NCBI RefSeq assembly: GCF_029227915.1
Contig: NC_079876.1
Span: 26,757,828-26,821,827, forward strand
Length of the DNA stretch: 64,000 bases
Direction: 5' to 3'
From: Hydractinia symbiolongicarpus
Taxonomy: Eukaryota > Cnidaria > Hydrozoa > Anthoathecata > Hydractiniidae
Numbering within the stretch: position 1 is the stretch's first letter; the number at the start of each line of letters is the position of its first letter. Of the stretch, positions 36,591 to 45,719 are shown in pieces. Both the position numbers and the translations under genes were made by a program. The notes beneath the pieces are model-generated. The model saw only the letters and a program-made list of their open reading frames with translations, made no database searches and was not told where the DNA came from.

Positions 36591-36773
36591 GGTGCGCGAA
36601 ATTAAGACTTAGCGAAAAATAATCCGCGCAAATAGCTTTCCTATCACTAACTTGGAAGTCGCTTAAGAAACCCTAAATTGATATGTAATTTAGTAACAGT
36701 TTTTGTAAGTAAAAATTTGAGATAGTTTTCAGCTGGTATAGTGACTTCTTTTCTGTTTTAAATAAAATTAAAA

Positions 36774-37496
36774 TTACAATGAAACCTCTTCTTCTTCGTC
36801 TTCGTCTTCCTCCTCGACCTTTATCTCCAGCGGGATTTTCTCTGGCTCAAGGTAATTTTCGAGCATGAACCCTTTCATTTTTCGGAAGACTTTGTTACTT
36901 GAATCTCCTTTTCCAACACATAATTTAATTGGTATTTCCAAGCCCCCTTGAGGTAAAGGACCTCTGCGGAACTTTGTCATTCGTACTGTTGCATTGATCA
37001 CACCGTTGTATTCAAGGTAGAATTTGCAAAAGCGGGAAATTTCTCGTGGAAGATGCCCTACAATTGAAAGTTTCTCGATCATTCCTTTGATTTGACAGTA
37101 TAGTCCTATGGAATATGGGTCAAAAAGGTTAGCTTTATCCCGTTTCACGGTAAGCCTTTGTCCTAACTTTGGTAACCAAATCTTTCGGTACTCGTGAAAT
37201 CCTCTGGAAGCACAATCAATAACAAGATCATGATCATCTGAAGTCAAATGTAAGTCTTCGAGTTCCTGTGCTCCTTCAACTTCACTTTGGTCTTGAGCCA
37301 CGCTTTTATTTTAATCTTTTCCATCTTCAAGATGGTGATCCTGATAAAAAGAGGCATGTTCTTCTTTCTCGCATTTCATGCACAGTGCGACTTTGCATTC
37401 TGTCCACCCAGGGTAACTTTCAGATGTTGGCACAGAACAATTTAAACTTCTGTTACAGGCAAAGTCACCACACATTAAGCAGAGATATTTTGTCAT
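36774..37496 (-). pseudogene. zinc-finger + HIRAN-like protein of the pogo element, one in-frame stop
   Basis: From 37496 the minus strand reads CLMCGDFACNRSLNCSV...CKVALCMKC, a Cys-rich N-terminal cluster of about 60 residues. An in-frame TAA (37313-37311) follows, then about 175 residues with FHEYRKIWLPKLGQRLTVK, KANLFDPYSIGLYCQ, IVGHLPREISRFCKFYLEY and LEIPIKLCVG, ending in an Asp/Glu stretch. The second part parallels the HIRAN-like protein in the Tigger at 27095-27553 block by block (start of domain, N-x-x-D/N-x-Y, I-V/I-G-H-L-P, I-K-L). Either the TAA is a nonsense mutation in a single gene, or two small proteins are made (a GTG at 37301 is the only early start). It is transcribed divergently from the transposase with about 200 bp between. 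Confidence 0.65.
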
Positions 37497-37695
37497 AGCT
37501 TGACAACCGACTCAGTTTCCCTCAGCCATTTTTAAAATCACTTGTCAAAATGCAACGTGATTGTTTTCATCCGAGGATGCAATTGCATTGCAAAATCGAA
37601 CGAAAATTTCTTTTCGAACGTAAGATGTCATTGCATTGATATGTTTGTGTTATGGTTTTGTCTTTCTAAAACAGATCTCCGTTGAAAACGTAATC

Positions 37696-39091
37696 ATGGC
37701 ACTTTTTAAGTATTTTAAGAAAATTGAAGATACTGTCTCAGAGAGTGCACAAGCTAGTGGTCTAGGAGATTCTGAACAAAATGAGGTTCAAAAACAGTTG
37801 CAGATGATCAGCGAGCCCCAACCAAAAAAGAAAAGGCAAAAATATGGCGATTATGACAAGCTGCAGCGTGCAGAGATTGGGAAATGGGCTATAGTTTATG
37901 GCATACGACCTGCTGCAAGAAAGTTTGGAGTCCCTGAATCTACGGTTCGAGGTATCGTCAAAAGCTACAAAGAAGCCAAAACAGATCAAGGGGAATTGAG
38001 AGAACTGCCAAGAAAGCATCGTGGTGCTAAACCCCTTCTTCCAGCCGAAATCGATGAAAAAGTTCTTGAGATGATCAAAAACATGAGAAAAGCTGGATGC
38101 GCAGTGAATTACAATATTGCTATAGCCATTGGAAAAGGGATTGTCTTGGCAAATGACCGTTCGCTGTTGAAGGAAAATGGAGGTCAAATAAACTTGGATT
38201 TTTCTTGGTGTCAATCAATTTTCCGACGGATTGGTTTTACAAAGCGACGTGCAACAACAGCAAAACAGCCCGTGTCTCCCGGTTTTTTGAAAGAGATGGG
38301 ATTTTCTTTTCATCGTTCTATTAAAGAACTTGTCGATGCTCACGATATACCTGACGATCTAGTGATAAACATTGACCAGACACCATTGCCATTTATTTTA
38401 CTCAGCAAGTATACAATGGATAAGAAAAACGAAAAGCTAGTACCGATAGCTAACTCTGCTGATTATCGTCAAGTAACAGGGACTTTCTCAATCAGTCTCT
38501 CTGGAGTTTTCCTACCGATGCAAATAATCTACCAGGGTAAAACAGCCCGCTGCCATCCTACATTCGACTTTCCCGAAGAGTTCAATATTACACATAGCAT
38601 TAATCATTGGTCAAACGAAGAAAAATCAATTGAGCTCATCAACAAGGTTCTCGTACCTTACGTCCAAAAGAAGAAAAAAGTGCTTGGTTTTCGTTCATCA
38701 AATAAATGGCTATTGATTGCAGATGTTTTCAAAGCACAATGGACTGACAAGGTCAAAGATCTAGTCGAAAAACATCATGGAAAGATGGTTCCAGTTCCTC
38801 ATAATATGACAAATTACTTCCAACCACTTGACCTTACTGTCAATCGATCATGTAAATCATTTTTACGTGACCAAGCACAGACGTGGTATGCTGAACAAGT
38901 GCAAGCCCAGATCGCTAATGGAATTGCACCAAAAATGTTTCTGTCGACTTGAAAATCAGCATTCTCAAGCCTCTACATGCTAAATGGGTCACATTCGTAC
39001 AAGAAAAGAAATCATAATAAACGGTTGGCGCAGATCGGGAATCATCGATGCACTTAGAGAGCAAGTTCACAAAGAGGACCCTTTCGAATAA
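37696..39091 (+). pseudogene. pogo/CENP-B-type DDD transposase, two single-base frame breaks near the C-terminus
   Basis: Start MALFKYFKKIED at 37696; an acceptor-like acag upstream (37671-37674) may mean a 5' exon. Residues ~55-92 hold a helix-turn-helix (ARKFGVPESTVRGIVKSYKE). The catalytic triad reads NIDQTPLPF (D227), LLIADVFKAQWT (D343) and FQPLDLTVNRSCKSF (D379), a 35-residue D-D gap typical of pogo. The frame breaks at the A5 run 38931-38935 and again near 39009-39011. In each case one additional A brings back the family-typical ending GWRQSGIIDALREQ...EDPFE, stop at 39089-39091. It is thus nearly intact and either freshly damaged or misassembled. Confidence 0.88.
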
Positions 39092-39721
39092 TTTTTGTAT
39101 TATTTTTTATGCTGTTGAAAAGAACTGTTTGAAGAAAAAGAAAAGATCTACCAAACTGTACTGAAATTAATAGCTTTTAAAATCTCCTTTGATTTGCAAC
39201 GTTTGCTTTAGTTTGACGAATAAATTTCAATTGAAAGACATTTCGACCATCGTTTTAGAACAATATGCAGAGTTTTTAACAAGAGTAGACATTTTGGGGT
39301 GCGCGAATTTAAAACTGAGCGAATATCTCCACTTTAGGATGCGCGAATTTAAGTCGCGCGAATTTAAAACTGAGTGAAAAATAGTACGACTCCAATCCAA
39401 ATACAAGTAAGGTAGTGATTTTTGAAGCAGGGGATTGTTGATATTGGTTCTTAAGTTTTGTTTAACACTAAAAGTTTTCATTCAGCATATATTTCTAAGA
39501 AAAACTTTTTTTTATTATTATTTTCAATAGAAATCCAAGAAACAACATTGATGGAAATAATTTTCTCAGAATTTATTTTGTTTATGTATATATATTTTGT
39601 TGAGTATGTTTTTACAAAGATATCACAAAAATGTCTAGACAACTGTATTTATTCAAAACAACTGTTGTTCACAAAAAATAATCCTCCAAATGTGGTGGCT
39701 CTATTCCAAAATACGTTGAGG

Positions 39722-40732
39722 TCATAGATTTATACAAGCATTTGCTAGCAATGCACAAGTGATATACATTTTCCCAACTGCGCTGAGTTGTATCTTCAAA
39801 TTTTTTTTGAAGTCAATAAAAGCAAAATATTTTGAAATATCTCCAAATACCCATTCAACGGAGGTGCGAACTTGGCTCATTGCTTTGTTGTAATCTTTTT
39901 GGTGTTGGTTCAAGTTACCTTTAAATGGACCTTGCAGCTGTACTCGCAATGGATATGCAGGATCCCCATATACACAAAGTGGATTACCATTGGGCGATCG
40001 TGAGTGTAACTGAAGTTGTTGCAGGAGTCCAGACATTGCTAGCATTCCACTATCATGCCTTCTTCCTTCAACTGGACCATATAAGTTTTCTATCATTCCA
40101 TTTGGTGGAACTATGGACTGAAACTTGATAGCATGTACTCTTTTGTGGCCATTATACAAAACACGTTGATTTCCACCTGGGCGACACACAGGTCTGACGG
40201 TTCCGTCGATGAATCCCCAACAGTGATCCAATGGTGCTCCTTTATTCGAAATAGCAGCTGCAAAAATTTCCAGTTGCTGTGGTGCCAACCAGGGTTGATT
40301 AAATGTATGTAGAAGCGTTCCATATGTGTTGTATAAAAAATCCACCATATAATTACTCATGAGTGATAGCTCTGGTACAGGTCGACCAAAGATGGGAACC
40401 ATATCTGCATACCTACATAGGTAAGCAAATCGTTTGAGAAGCGCACAAAATGCTTCTAAACCACTGAACACTGACCCATTGTAACACGTTATTTCTTCAG
40501 GTATATGTAACTTTTTGTTCAATAAATAGACATCGTCTCTGTAAAATCGGAAATATGTTCGACACTCGTCGTCACTTAATAAATTCAAATCGAAAGGCTG
40601 ATACTTCCAGTAAGGATAATCCAAATTCTTACTACTGTTCAAATCAAACAACAACAGAAATTCTTCGTCGTTTATGAGGTTATCGTCATAAGCGAAAAGC
40701 AAACTTTCTCGAACGTCTCGGAAATACACCAT
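39722..40732 (-). CDS. PIF/Harbinger DDE nuclease (HARBI1-like)
   Basis: Intact 336-codon frame. The DDE_Tnp_4 domain has Asp176 in CWGFIDGTVRPVCRPGG, Asp258 in VYGDPAYPLRVQLQGPF and Glu293 in RTSVEWVFGDISKYF. The helical N-terminal region (FDLNLLSDDECRTYFRFYRD...GLEAFCALLKRFAYLCRY) precedes the catalytic part as usual. All three acidic residues and the length are normal for the family, so the protein may be functional even though the partner gene's end was hit by the pogo insertion. The broken relative at 55543-56480 shares GDPAYPLRRQLQAPFKG and SVEWVF. Confidence 0.9.
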   Translation of the reverse strand: MVYFRDVRESLLFAYDDNLINDEEFLLLFDLNSSKNLDYPYWKYQPFDLNLLSDDECRTYFRFYRDDVYLLNKKLHIPEEITCYNGSVFSGLEAFCALLKRFAYLCRYADMVPIFGRPVPELSLMSNYMVDFLYNTYGTLLHTFNQPWLAPQQLEIFAAAISNKGAPLDHCWGFIDGTVRPVCRPGGNQRVLYNGHKRVHAIKFQSIVPPNGMIENLYGPVEGRRHDSGMLAMSGLLQQLQLHSRSPNGNPLCVYGDPAYPLRVQLQGPFKGNLNQHQKDYNKAMSQVRTSVEWVFGDISKYFAFIDFKKNLKIQLSAVGKMYITCALLANACINL

Positions 40733-40866
40733 GTTTGCTGTCTTGTTTCACCCCGTCTGACATTGTTTTTCTTAAGGTGATTATTCACGTACTAGATTAG
40801 TGTACTCGATCCAGTCTTTCTTCGTTTTGTCCCGTCCTCAAAACTTCCCGTCCTTATTTCTTAAGG

Positions 40867-41759
40867 TGCCTATTAAAACGTATACAACAAAAGAATATGA
40901 TAGTTTAAGGATCAGTTTAAAATCCACTATATATTACCTATAGACAATTGGCAAACCATACAAAGGCAAAACATTTGATTGCCAATCAGGATTCAGAGGT
41001 TGAATCATCAGAAATTTTCTATGTATTTTTGGAATGTCAAAAGAGATGATATTTGGGGATGCGTCTCATCACACACATCAGCAAAGACAAGTAAAATTAC
41101 GACGACCTACGGCAATCTCACTGGAAGATGATTTAATGAATTTGCGTGAATATATGCTAAAGGCAGTTTCAGAAATCACTGCGTTTGCAGAATTGCAACT
41201 AGATTCATCTGTATACGTTGAACTTAGGAATTGTCTAATTGCTAGGTTGACTCTTTTTAATGCTACACGTGGCGGTGAACCAGCTCGGTTATTACTTACT
41301 GAGTGAGATGGTGCTATTAAGAAAGCCTGGATCGATCATAAAAGATGTGGAAAAATTAAAGATCCCTTGGATTTGAAGCTATTAAATGATCTAAAAATAG
41401 CATATCAAATGGGTAAGGGTAATTACAAACTGGTGCCCGTTTTAATGCCCCAGGAAACAATTATTGGGTTGCACATGCTGGTGGACTGTGCAAATAATAG
41501 ACTTGTAAGAGTGGCTGAGAACAATCAATACTTATTTGCTGCTACTCAGCATTCTGAGAATCATGCCTCAGGTTGGCATGCGATTGATTATTTATGTGCG
41601 AAGACCAATTTGCAGTCGAAAAAACTAATTTCTGCTACTAAACAACGCCATCGTGTTTCTACTATATTTGCTGCACTTGATTTGCCAAAGGGAGGAAGGG
41701 AAGATTTTTTGAGCACATGGGCCATAGTTAAGACAAACGCGGTTTTTATCAGCGGTTAA
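40867..41759 (+). pseudogene. 3' part of a tyrosine-recombinase-like gene
   Basis: Continues the frame interrupted at 35470. One frame runs through with stops at TAG (~40942), TGA (~41000) and TGA (41305-41307). It reads KTYTTKEYDSLRISLKST, then QVKLRRPTAISLEDDLMNLR, then the box ARLTLFNATRGGEPARLLL (first catalytic Arg pattern R-G-G-E), later YQMGKGNYKLVPVLMP and ATKQRHRVSTIFAALDLP (R-H-x-x-R pattern). The final region with H/W and the catalytic Tyr is missing or changed. The stop at 41305 replaces what reads like a Trp codon after LLTE. Such phage-integrase-fold proteins recur in cnidarian genomes; here it is a pseudogene. Confidence 0.65.
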
Positions 41760-43078
41760 GATTTTAAAATTTGGAGTTTAAAAATTTGGAGTTCAAAAGA
41801 CGTCAGTACAGTTTTTCAGAAATTTGTTTCCTGTCCTATCTTTTGTGTACAGTTTAAATGGTGATCAAGAAAATGTATAGTTAAAGGAACAGTTAAAGAA
41901 ATACTGGAAGGTTTTTTCATGACGTCATTAACCCGTCTGTTTGAAAATGGGTGGGTTGACCCAGCTTTAGGAAATTAATCCTAATTTGGTCATAGGTAGT
42001 CCCTAGTTACCCATGTAGGAGATGACGTCAGTAATTTCCACCCGTGTCCAAGTTATTTAGCCTTAAACTGACAAGTACAATGCGATGGCTTCACTATTGA
42101 TAATTCTGTTATTGACGACAAACTAAGGTATTAACGGCAACAAATAGATAACTTGTCAGATAATGAGAAAAAAAGACATCGGACACACGGGAGTTTGGTA
42201 TTATCATATAGAGTTATGATTCTAGATAAAGGTGAATCTAGAAAGGGCTAGAAAAATCCACTAGCATTTAAGAACGTTTACAAAAAAAGTTGGATAGTGA
42301 TCAACTATATCCAAATGATTGCAACTCTAAAATTGGTAAAGTATCTTATTTTAATACGAAGAGAAGAAATTTTTGCTGTAATTTTGATTTAATGGCACAA
42401 GTAAGGTCATATTGGCACGCCATTGTTTGTTTCTTTTCTGTTGAGAATGAACAAACGTTATATAAACAAATTGTTACACCCCGACCAAACCTTTGAAGCA
42501 GGATTCCATTCGCGGTCCCGAGAATGAACAAACGGATGTATACATATAGAACATCAAAATGGAACAACTGCGTTTGCTATTGCGGTGGCTTCGTATGCGC
42601 CTCCCAGTTCTTGGCACCACAGGTCGAATCCTGAACTGTCTGGCAGTATGTTAGTGATGCGAAAAGTAGTTCTTCTTCAATATGATACATTTGTTGTTTT
42701 TTATATTTATTTTAGAAGGAAAATACTCATTAAGAACAAAAGACAGCTGCCCAGATTTGAAAAAAAGGCAAAAACTGTTCGTGCTCATTACAAATTATAA
42801 TCCTTACCTGTCCAATGTTGAATTAGTAGTGTCCATATACTCCATGCGCGCCTTTGCATACATCTAAGCCGTTTCACAAACTCGTCCTCAGTGCCATTTG
42901 TCTCTTTTTTTACTGGACGGCGAGACAAAAAGACACTGGAATCTCGAAAATGGCCAACATACAGCCAAAAATAATATAATGTATGCGTGACCTTCTTCAC
43001 CGTGATACTATAAAGATGGTGCATTCAAGCGAGCTCCTTGTGTTCAGTTAAGTTCAAGTGAAGTTCAGTAAAGCGAAA
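41760..43078. other. no supported gene
   Basis: Contains short open frames (42290-42496 plus, 42788-43024 minus, 42585-42800 plus) without recognisable motifs. The sequence around 43030-43078 (gttcagttaagttcaagtgaagttcag) resembles 44195-44235 (gcagttgaacctgaacttgaacttcatttta) in inverted sense, a possible old inverted repeat around the helicase fragment and the 43.8-kb frame. Confidence 0.4.
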
Positions 43079-43315
43079 ATGAGTGGTAGACCCGTTTTTG
43101 AAGTTTTGAATAGATTATAGGTTGCACTTGGTAGGAATTCATTTCCTGGTATGAACTTTAAACCAAAGCAAATAAAATGCTTAGAAATTCTAAAAGGAAG
43201 AGATGTTTAGCTGTTCTCCCAACTGGATATGGGAAATCGATCATTTTTCAGTTGTTGCAAGACTTTTTTTCAAATGAAGAGAAAAGAAGTATGATAATAA
43301 GAACAAAAGTTACAA
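43079..43315 (+). pseudogene. RecQ-like helicase N-terminal fragment
   Basis: The frame begins MSGRPVFEVL, then FKPKQIKCLEILKGRDV, then after a one-base shift AVLPTGYGKSIIFQLLQDFF. The Q-motif-like stretch and Walker A (PTGYGKS) are those of RecQ/DEAD-type helicases. An in-frame stop follows FEVLNRL, and the fragment ends after about 75 residues at a copy of the dispersed repeat. Helicase genes of this kind are also carried by some DNA transposons. Confidence 0.6.
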
Positions 43316-43319
43316 AGTG

Positions 43320-43800
43320 TGCGCACAATGATAAACTCGACCAGTGAAGTCCTAAAATTTAAAGTCTAGAGGTTTTGCTCTTCTAAAGAATATGCTGATA
43401 TAAAACACAATTCTTCCTTTTTCCAAAGAGATAATTGTCCCAAAAATTGAACAAAAAAACAGAGAGAGAGTAGGACAGGACTTCTGTAAAGGGTACAAGG
43501 GTTTCGACTCATATTCCAGAACCAAGGTACATAAAATGTCTAGCTGAGTCACCTCAAAAGAGGTCTTCGAACAGTCTTCAGCAGCAAGCACACATTTTTT
43601 CATCCATAACTTTTCATCTATCCTACTCTGTACAATCTTGTGATAAGACCAGTGCAGTCAAACCCCCTTGCTGACATTATTTTCATTTTGGTTTTGGTTT
43701 GACTGGGGTAATAAGTGGAGTCTTCACTCTCCAAAGACAAGACTACAAAAAATAAGAATAGTCAAACCCCCTTGCTGACATAAGCTGGAAGTTGTGGTGC
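43320..43800 (+). repeat. dispersed repeat family, diverged copy
   Basis: Carries the head (acaatgataaactcgacc, agtctagaggttttgctcttc), the hairpin segment (aaatgtctagctgagtcacctcaaaagagg near 43538) and the tail box (ggggtaataagtggagtcttc...ccaaagacaagact...tcaaacccccttgctgac). The hairpin outer arm is AAATGT/ACATTT instead of GGATGT/ACATCC. Confidence 0.7.
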
Positions 43801-43838
43801 TGACTGCAATTTACCTAAATTCTTTAAGCAAAAGGATG

Positions 43839-44183
43839 TCATGTTGTACACCATTTAGATAGCTTTTTTGCAAGGGAACATTGCTCTATCGTTGCAATGA
43901 AACCACTTAATTTGCACTTGTTATAAGCAATAGTAGTGTAATGGCCATTGTGCTTGCGACAAGAGACTTCACTTTCTACAGTGATAGGTATAGAAAGAGT
44001 GCCCGGGTAAGATGTGAGAGGAAAACAAACCTTAGACACCAGACCTTTGCTATAGGCACATTGATTTAATTGCAGTGATCCATACAGCGTAAAACTTTGC
44101 ACAATCTTAAACATAAATTCGTTACCATTTTTTTTCTCCAGATTTGTACAAAATCTCCCTCGATTGTACATGCTGGTCAACAA
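43839..44183 (-). CDS. unidentified ORF with a relative at 50470-50690
   Basis: Open for 114 codons. Reads LNQCAYSKGLVSKVCFPL, SYPGTLSIPITVESEVSC, then HNGHYTTIAYNKCKLSGFIA. The minus strand at 50690-50470 encodes a broken relative (INRLVSRIT, AYPCTISIPFTVDGEV, YHYTTVAF, GGYIATIK), so the frame was coding in a common ancestor. The GHYTT box in a beta-rich context is loosely reminiscent of the His box of ubiquitin-specific proteases, but no Cys box is seen and I do not assign a function. It lies between two copies of the dispersed repeat. Confidence 0.4.
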   Translation of the reverse strand: MLTSMYNRGRFCTNLEKKNGNEFMFKIVQSFTLYGSLQLNQCAYSKGLVSKVCFPLTSYPGTLSIPITVESEVSCRKHNGHYTTIAYNKCKLSGFIATIEQCSLAKKLSKWCTT

Positions 44184-44304
44184 AATAGAGTGTTGTGTTG
44201 CAGTTGAACCTGAACTTGAACTTCATTTTACTTGAACTTGATTTAAATACAATGAGTGAGAATAATGATGAATTTTATTCATGGCTGGCTTTGCAACCTA
44301 AGAA
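44184..44304. other. short spacer
   Basis: Between the unidentified minus-strand ORF and the next repeat copy. An ATG at about 44251 starts MSENNDEFYSWLALQPKKKK on the plus strand, but this stops in the repeat and is unsupported. Confidence 0.3.
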
Positions 44305-44960
44305 GAAGAAAATAATTTACAAAGAGGTGGCAAGCCACTGCAATGATGAACTCAACCTGTAAGGTCTTTGGAAACAAGCTAGAGGTTGTACTCCTCTAGA
44401 GAATATGCCTCTAAAAGCACAATTCTCTCTTTTTACAAGGAACTAAAAAAATATGTATAAAAAAAATAAAAAGGACACAACACATTTGAAAAGAGGAACA
44501 GAACTTTAACCAAGGGCAGGTAGGTTTCGACCCATATTTCTGAACCTAAGTACCCTGGATGTCTAGCTGGGTCACCTCGAAGAGGTCCGCGGACGGTCAT
44601 CAGCAGAAACTAGACATCCCTATCTTCCTAAAAGTAACTTTGACCACTTTCTGTTCAACTGTGCTATTCTTTGTTTTTAACTCAGGTAATAAATGGAGTC
44701 GTTACTCTCCAAAGACAAGATCATGGGTGATCAAGCCCCCCTGCTAATATTTTTTTTATTTTTTATTTATTTATTTTTTTAACTGGGGTAATAAGTGGAG
44801 TCGCCACTCTCCAAAGACAAGACCTAGTATGATCAAACCCCCTTGCTAACTTAATTTTTATTTGATTTTGTTTTATTTTTGACTGGGGTAATAAGTGGAG
44901 TCGTCACTCTCCAAAGACAAGACTGAGTGTAGTCAAGCCCCCTTGCTGACTCATTCCGGT
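44305..44960 (+). repeat. dispersed repeat family, best full copy, with three tail boxes
   Basis: Layout: GGTGGCAAGCCACT near-palindrome; CTAGAGG-ttgtact-CCTCTAG hairpin; body; the ~63-nt hairpin 44557-44619; then three tail boxes (ggtaataagtggagtcg...ccaaagacaagac...tcaagcccccttgctgac) at about 44680, 44785 and 44885. No coding capacity. Copies are all in the same orientation: 30575, 43320, 44305, 49254, 52700, 54482. Confidence 0.8.
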
Positions 44961-45189
44961 TAAAATATTCTTATCTCAGTTCTTCTAAAAAGAAAACATA
45001 TGACTCGTGAAAACCCCCTAGCTCCTACAACAGCTAAGAAATGCACATACTTTGATGAAACGTAGGTCTTATTTTAACCACTTGGGTACGTATCCTTAGC
45101 ACTGCCCTTGGCAAATGCTTGGTAAACTGACTTCATCGAGAGGTTATTAGGGATAATTTGCCAACTATTTTCAAGAAAATGGGATATCA

Positions 45190-45560
45190 CTTTGGAGCTT
45201 CAAGCACAAACCTGGTCAGATTACAAAATCCATAATAACATTAAATTTTTAATTGGGATTTTTCCTGCTGGTTTCATTACGTTCCTGTTATGGTGGTCAA
45301 ACGTCTGACAAGTACATTTTTTATCTGCTGGAAAAAGATGATGAAATAGGGTTCCAAATAAAGAAGATTTACTGTAAAGATTTTGTGGTTTATGTATCCC
45401 ACGAGGTGATAGAATAAAGGCGCAAATGACGACTGAAGAATGCAAACGTACAAAAAATGTTGGAAATTTGCGGATTTATGTTGAAAGAGCAATAAATCGC
45501 ATAAAAACGTTTCGCATTCTCAAGTATGTTTTATCTATCACCATTGCTTCAACATGCTGA
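45190..45560 (+). pseudogene. DDE_Tnp_4-type transposase C-terminal fragment (THAP-associated/ISL2EU-like)
   Basis: Reads AQTWSDYKIHNNIKFLIGIF, then CIPRGDRIKAQMTTEECKRT and NLRIYVERAINRIKTFRILK, with several stops between. The patterns 'WS.YK.HNT.K.LIGI.P.G' and 'I...RIHVERAI.RIK.FRIL' mark the C-terminal half of a DDE_Tnp_4 endonuclease family distinct from the Harbinger 1 nuclease above. The 'D.GF' middle segment is lost. The frame is truncated near 45560 where the minus-strand retroelement begins. Confidence 0.7.
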
Positions 45561-45719
45561 TCATATTGTTTGAACCTGAGCTGCTCTGTACAATTTGAAG
45601 CCACACCTCACACAAGCAAAATGATCCTTGTGAAGAAAAAACGCTTTTTCTTAAAGTCACACACAAAAAAAAAACATTAGAGGCAATCACAAAATAATCT
45701 GTGATTTAAAGAAAATAAT

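Larger units (their letters stand above)
36542..39412 (+). mobile_element. pogo-type DNA transposon with HIRAN-like gene, 2871 bp
   Basis: Termini ccttacttgtatt (36542) and its reverse complement (to 39412) are flanked by TA on both sides (36540-36541, 39413-39414). Subterminal arrays of GCGCGAATTTAA occur at both ends (36557-36630; 39300-39370). It carries a minus-strand HIRAN-like gene near the left end and a plus-strand CENP-B-type transposase, divergently arranged. It is nested in the Harbinger Myb gene. Confidence 0.9.
35471..40866. mobile_element. PIF/Harbinger element 1, with a pogo-type element nested inside
   Basis: Ends are inverted repeats: left ccttaagaaataaggacgg (35467 onward) and the reverse complement of the right end (to about 40866) match over about 35 bp with few differences. 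The surrounding cttaag is palindromic, so the 3-bp TWA target duplication cannot be placed to the base. It carries the usual two Harbinger genes in convergent order: a Myb/SANT-type protein on plus and the DDE nuclease on minus. Without the 2871-bp pogo insertion the element is about 2.5 kb. Confidence 0.85.

Noticed and set aside
39189-39481. Two overlapping open frames near the pogo right end
   Set aside because: They lie in the GCGCGAATTTAA subterminal array and flanking Harbinger DNA and have no conserved sequence.
44320-44345. C/D-box snoRNA-derived repeat head (AATGATGA resembles a C box)
   Set aside because: No D box with closing stem at suitable distance is present in the copies.
44557-44619. 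Hammerhead ribozyme in the dispersed repeat
   Set aside because: The minus strand contains CTGATGA, but the required GAAA after stem II and a proper NUH cleavage site are absent, so it is reported only as a structured hairpin.
44559-44747. 62-codon open frame in the repeat family
   Set aside because: Equivalent positions in other copies are interrupted; the segment is conserved as a hairpin, not as protein.
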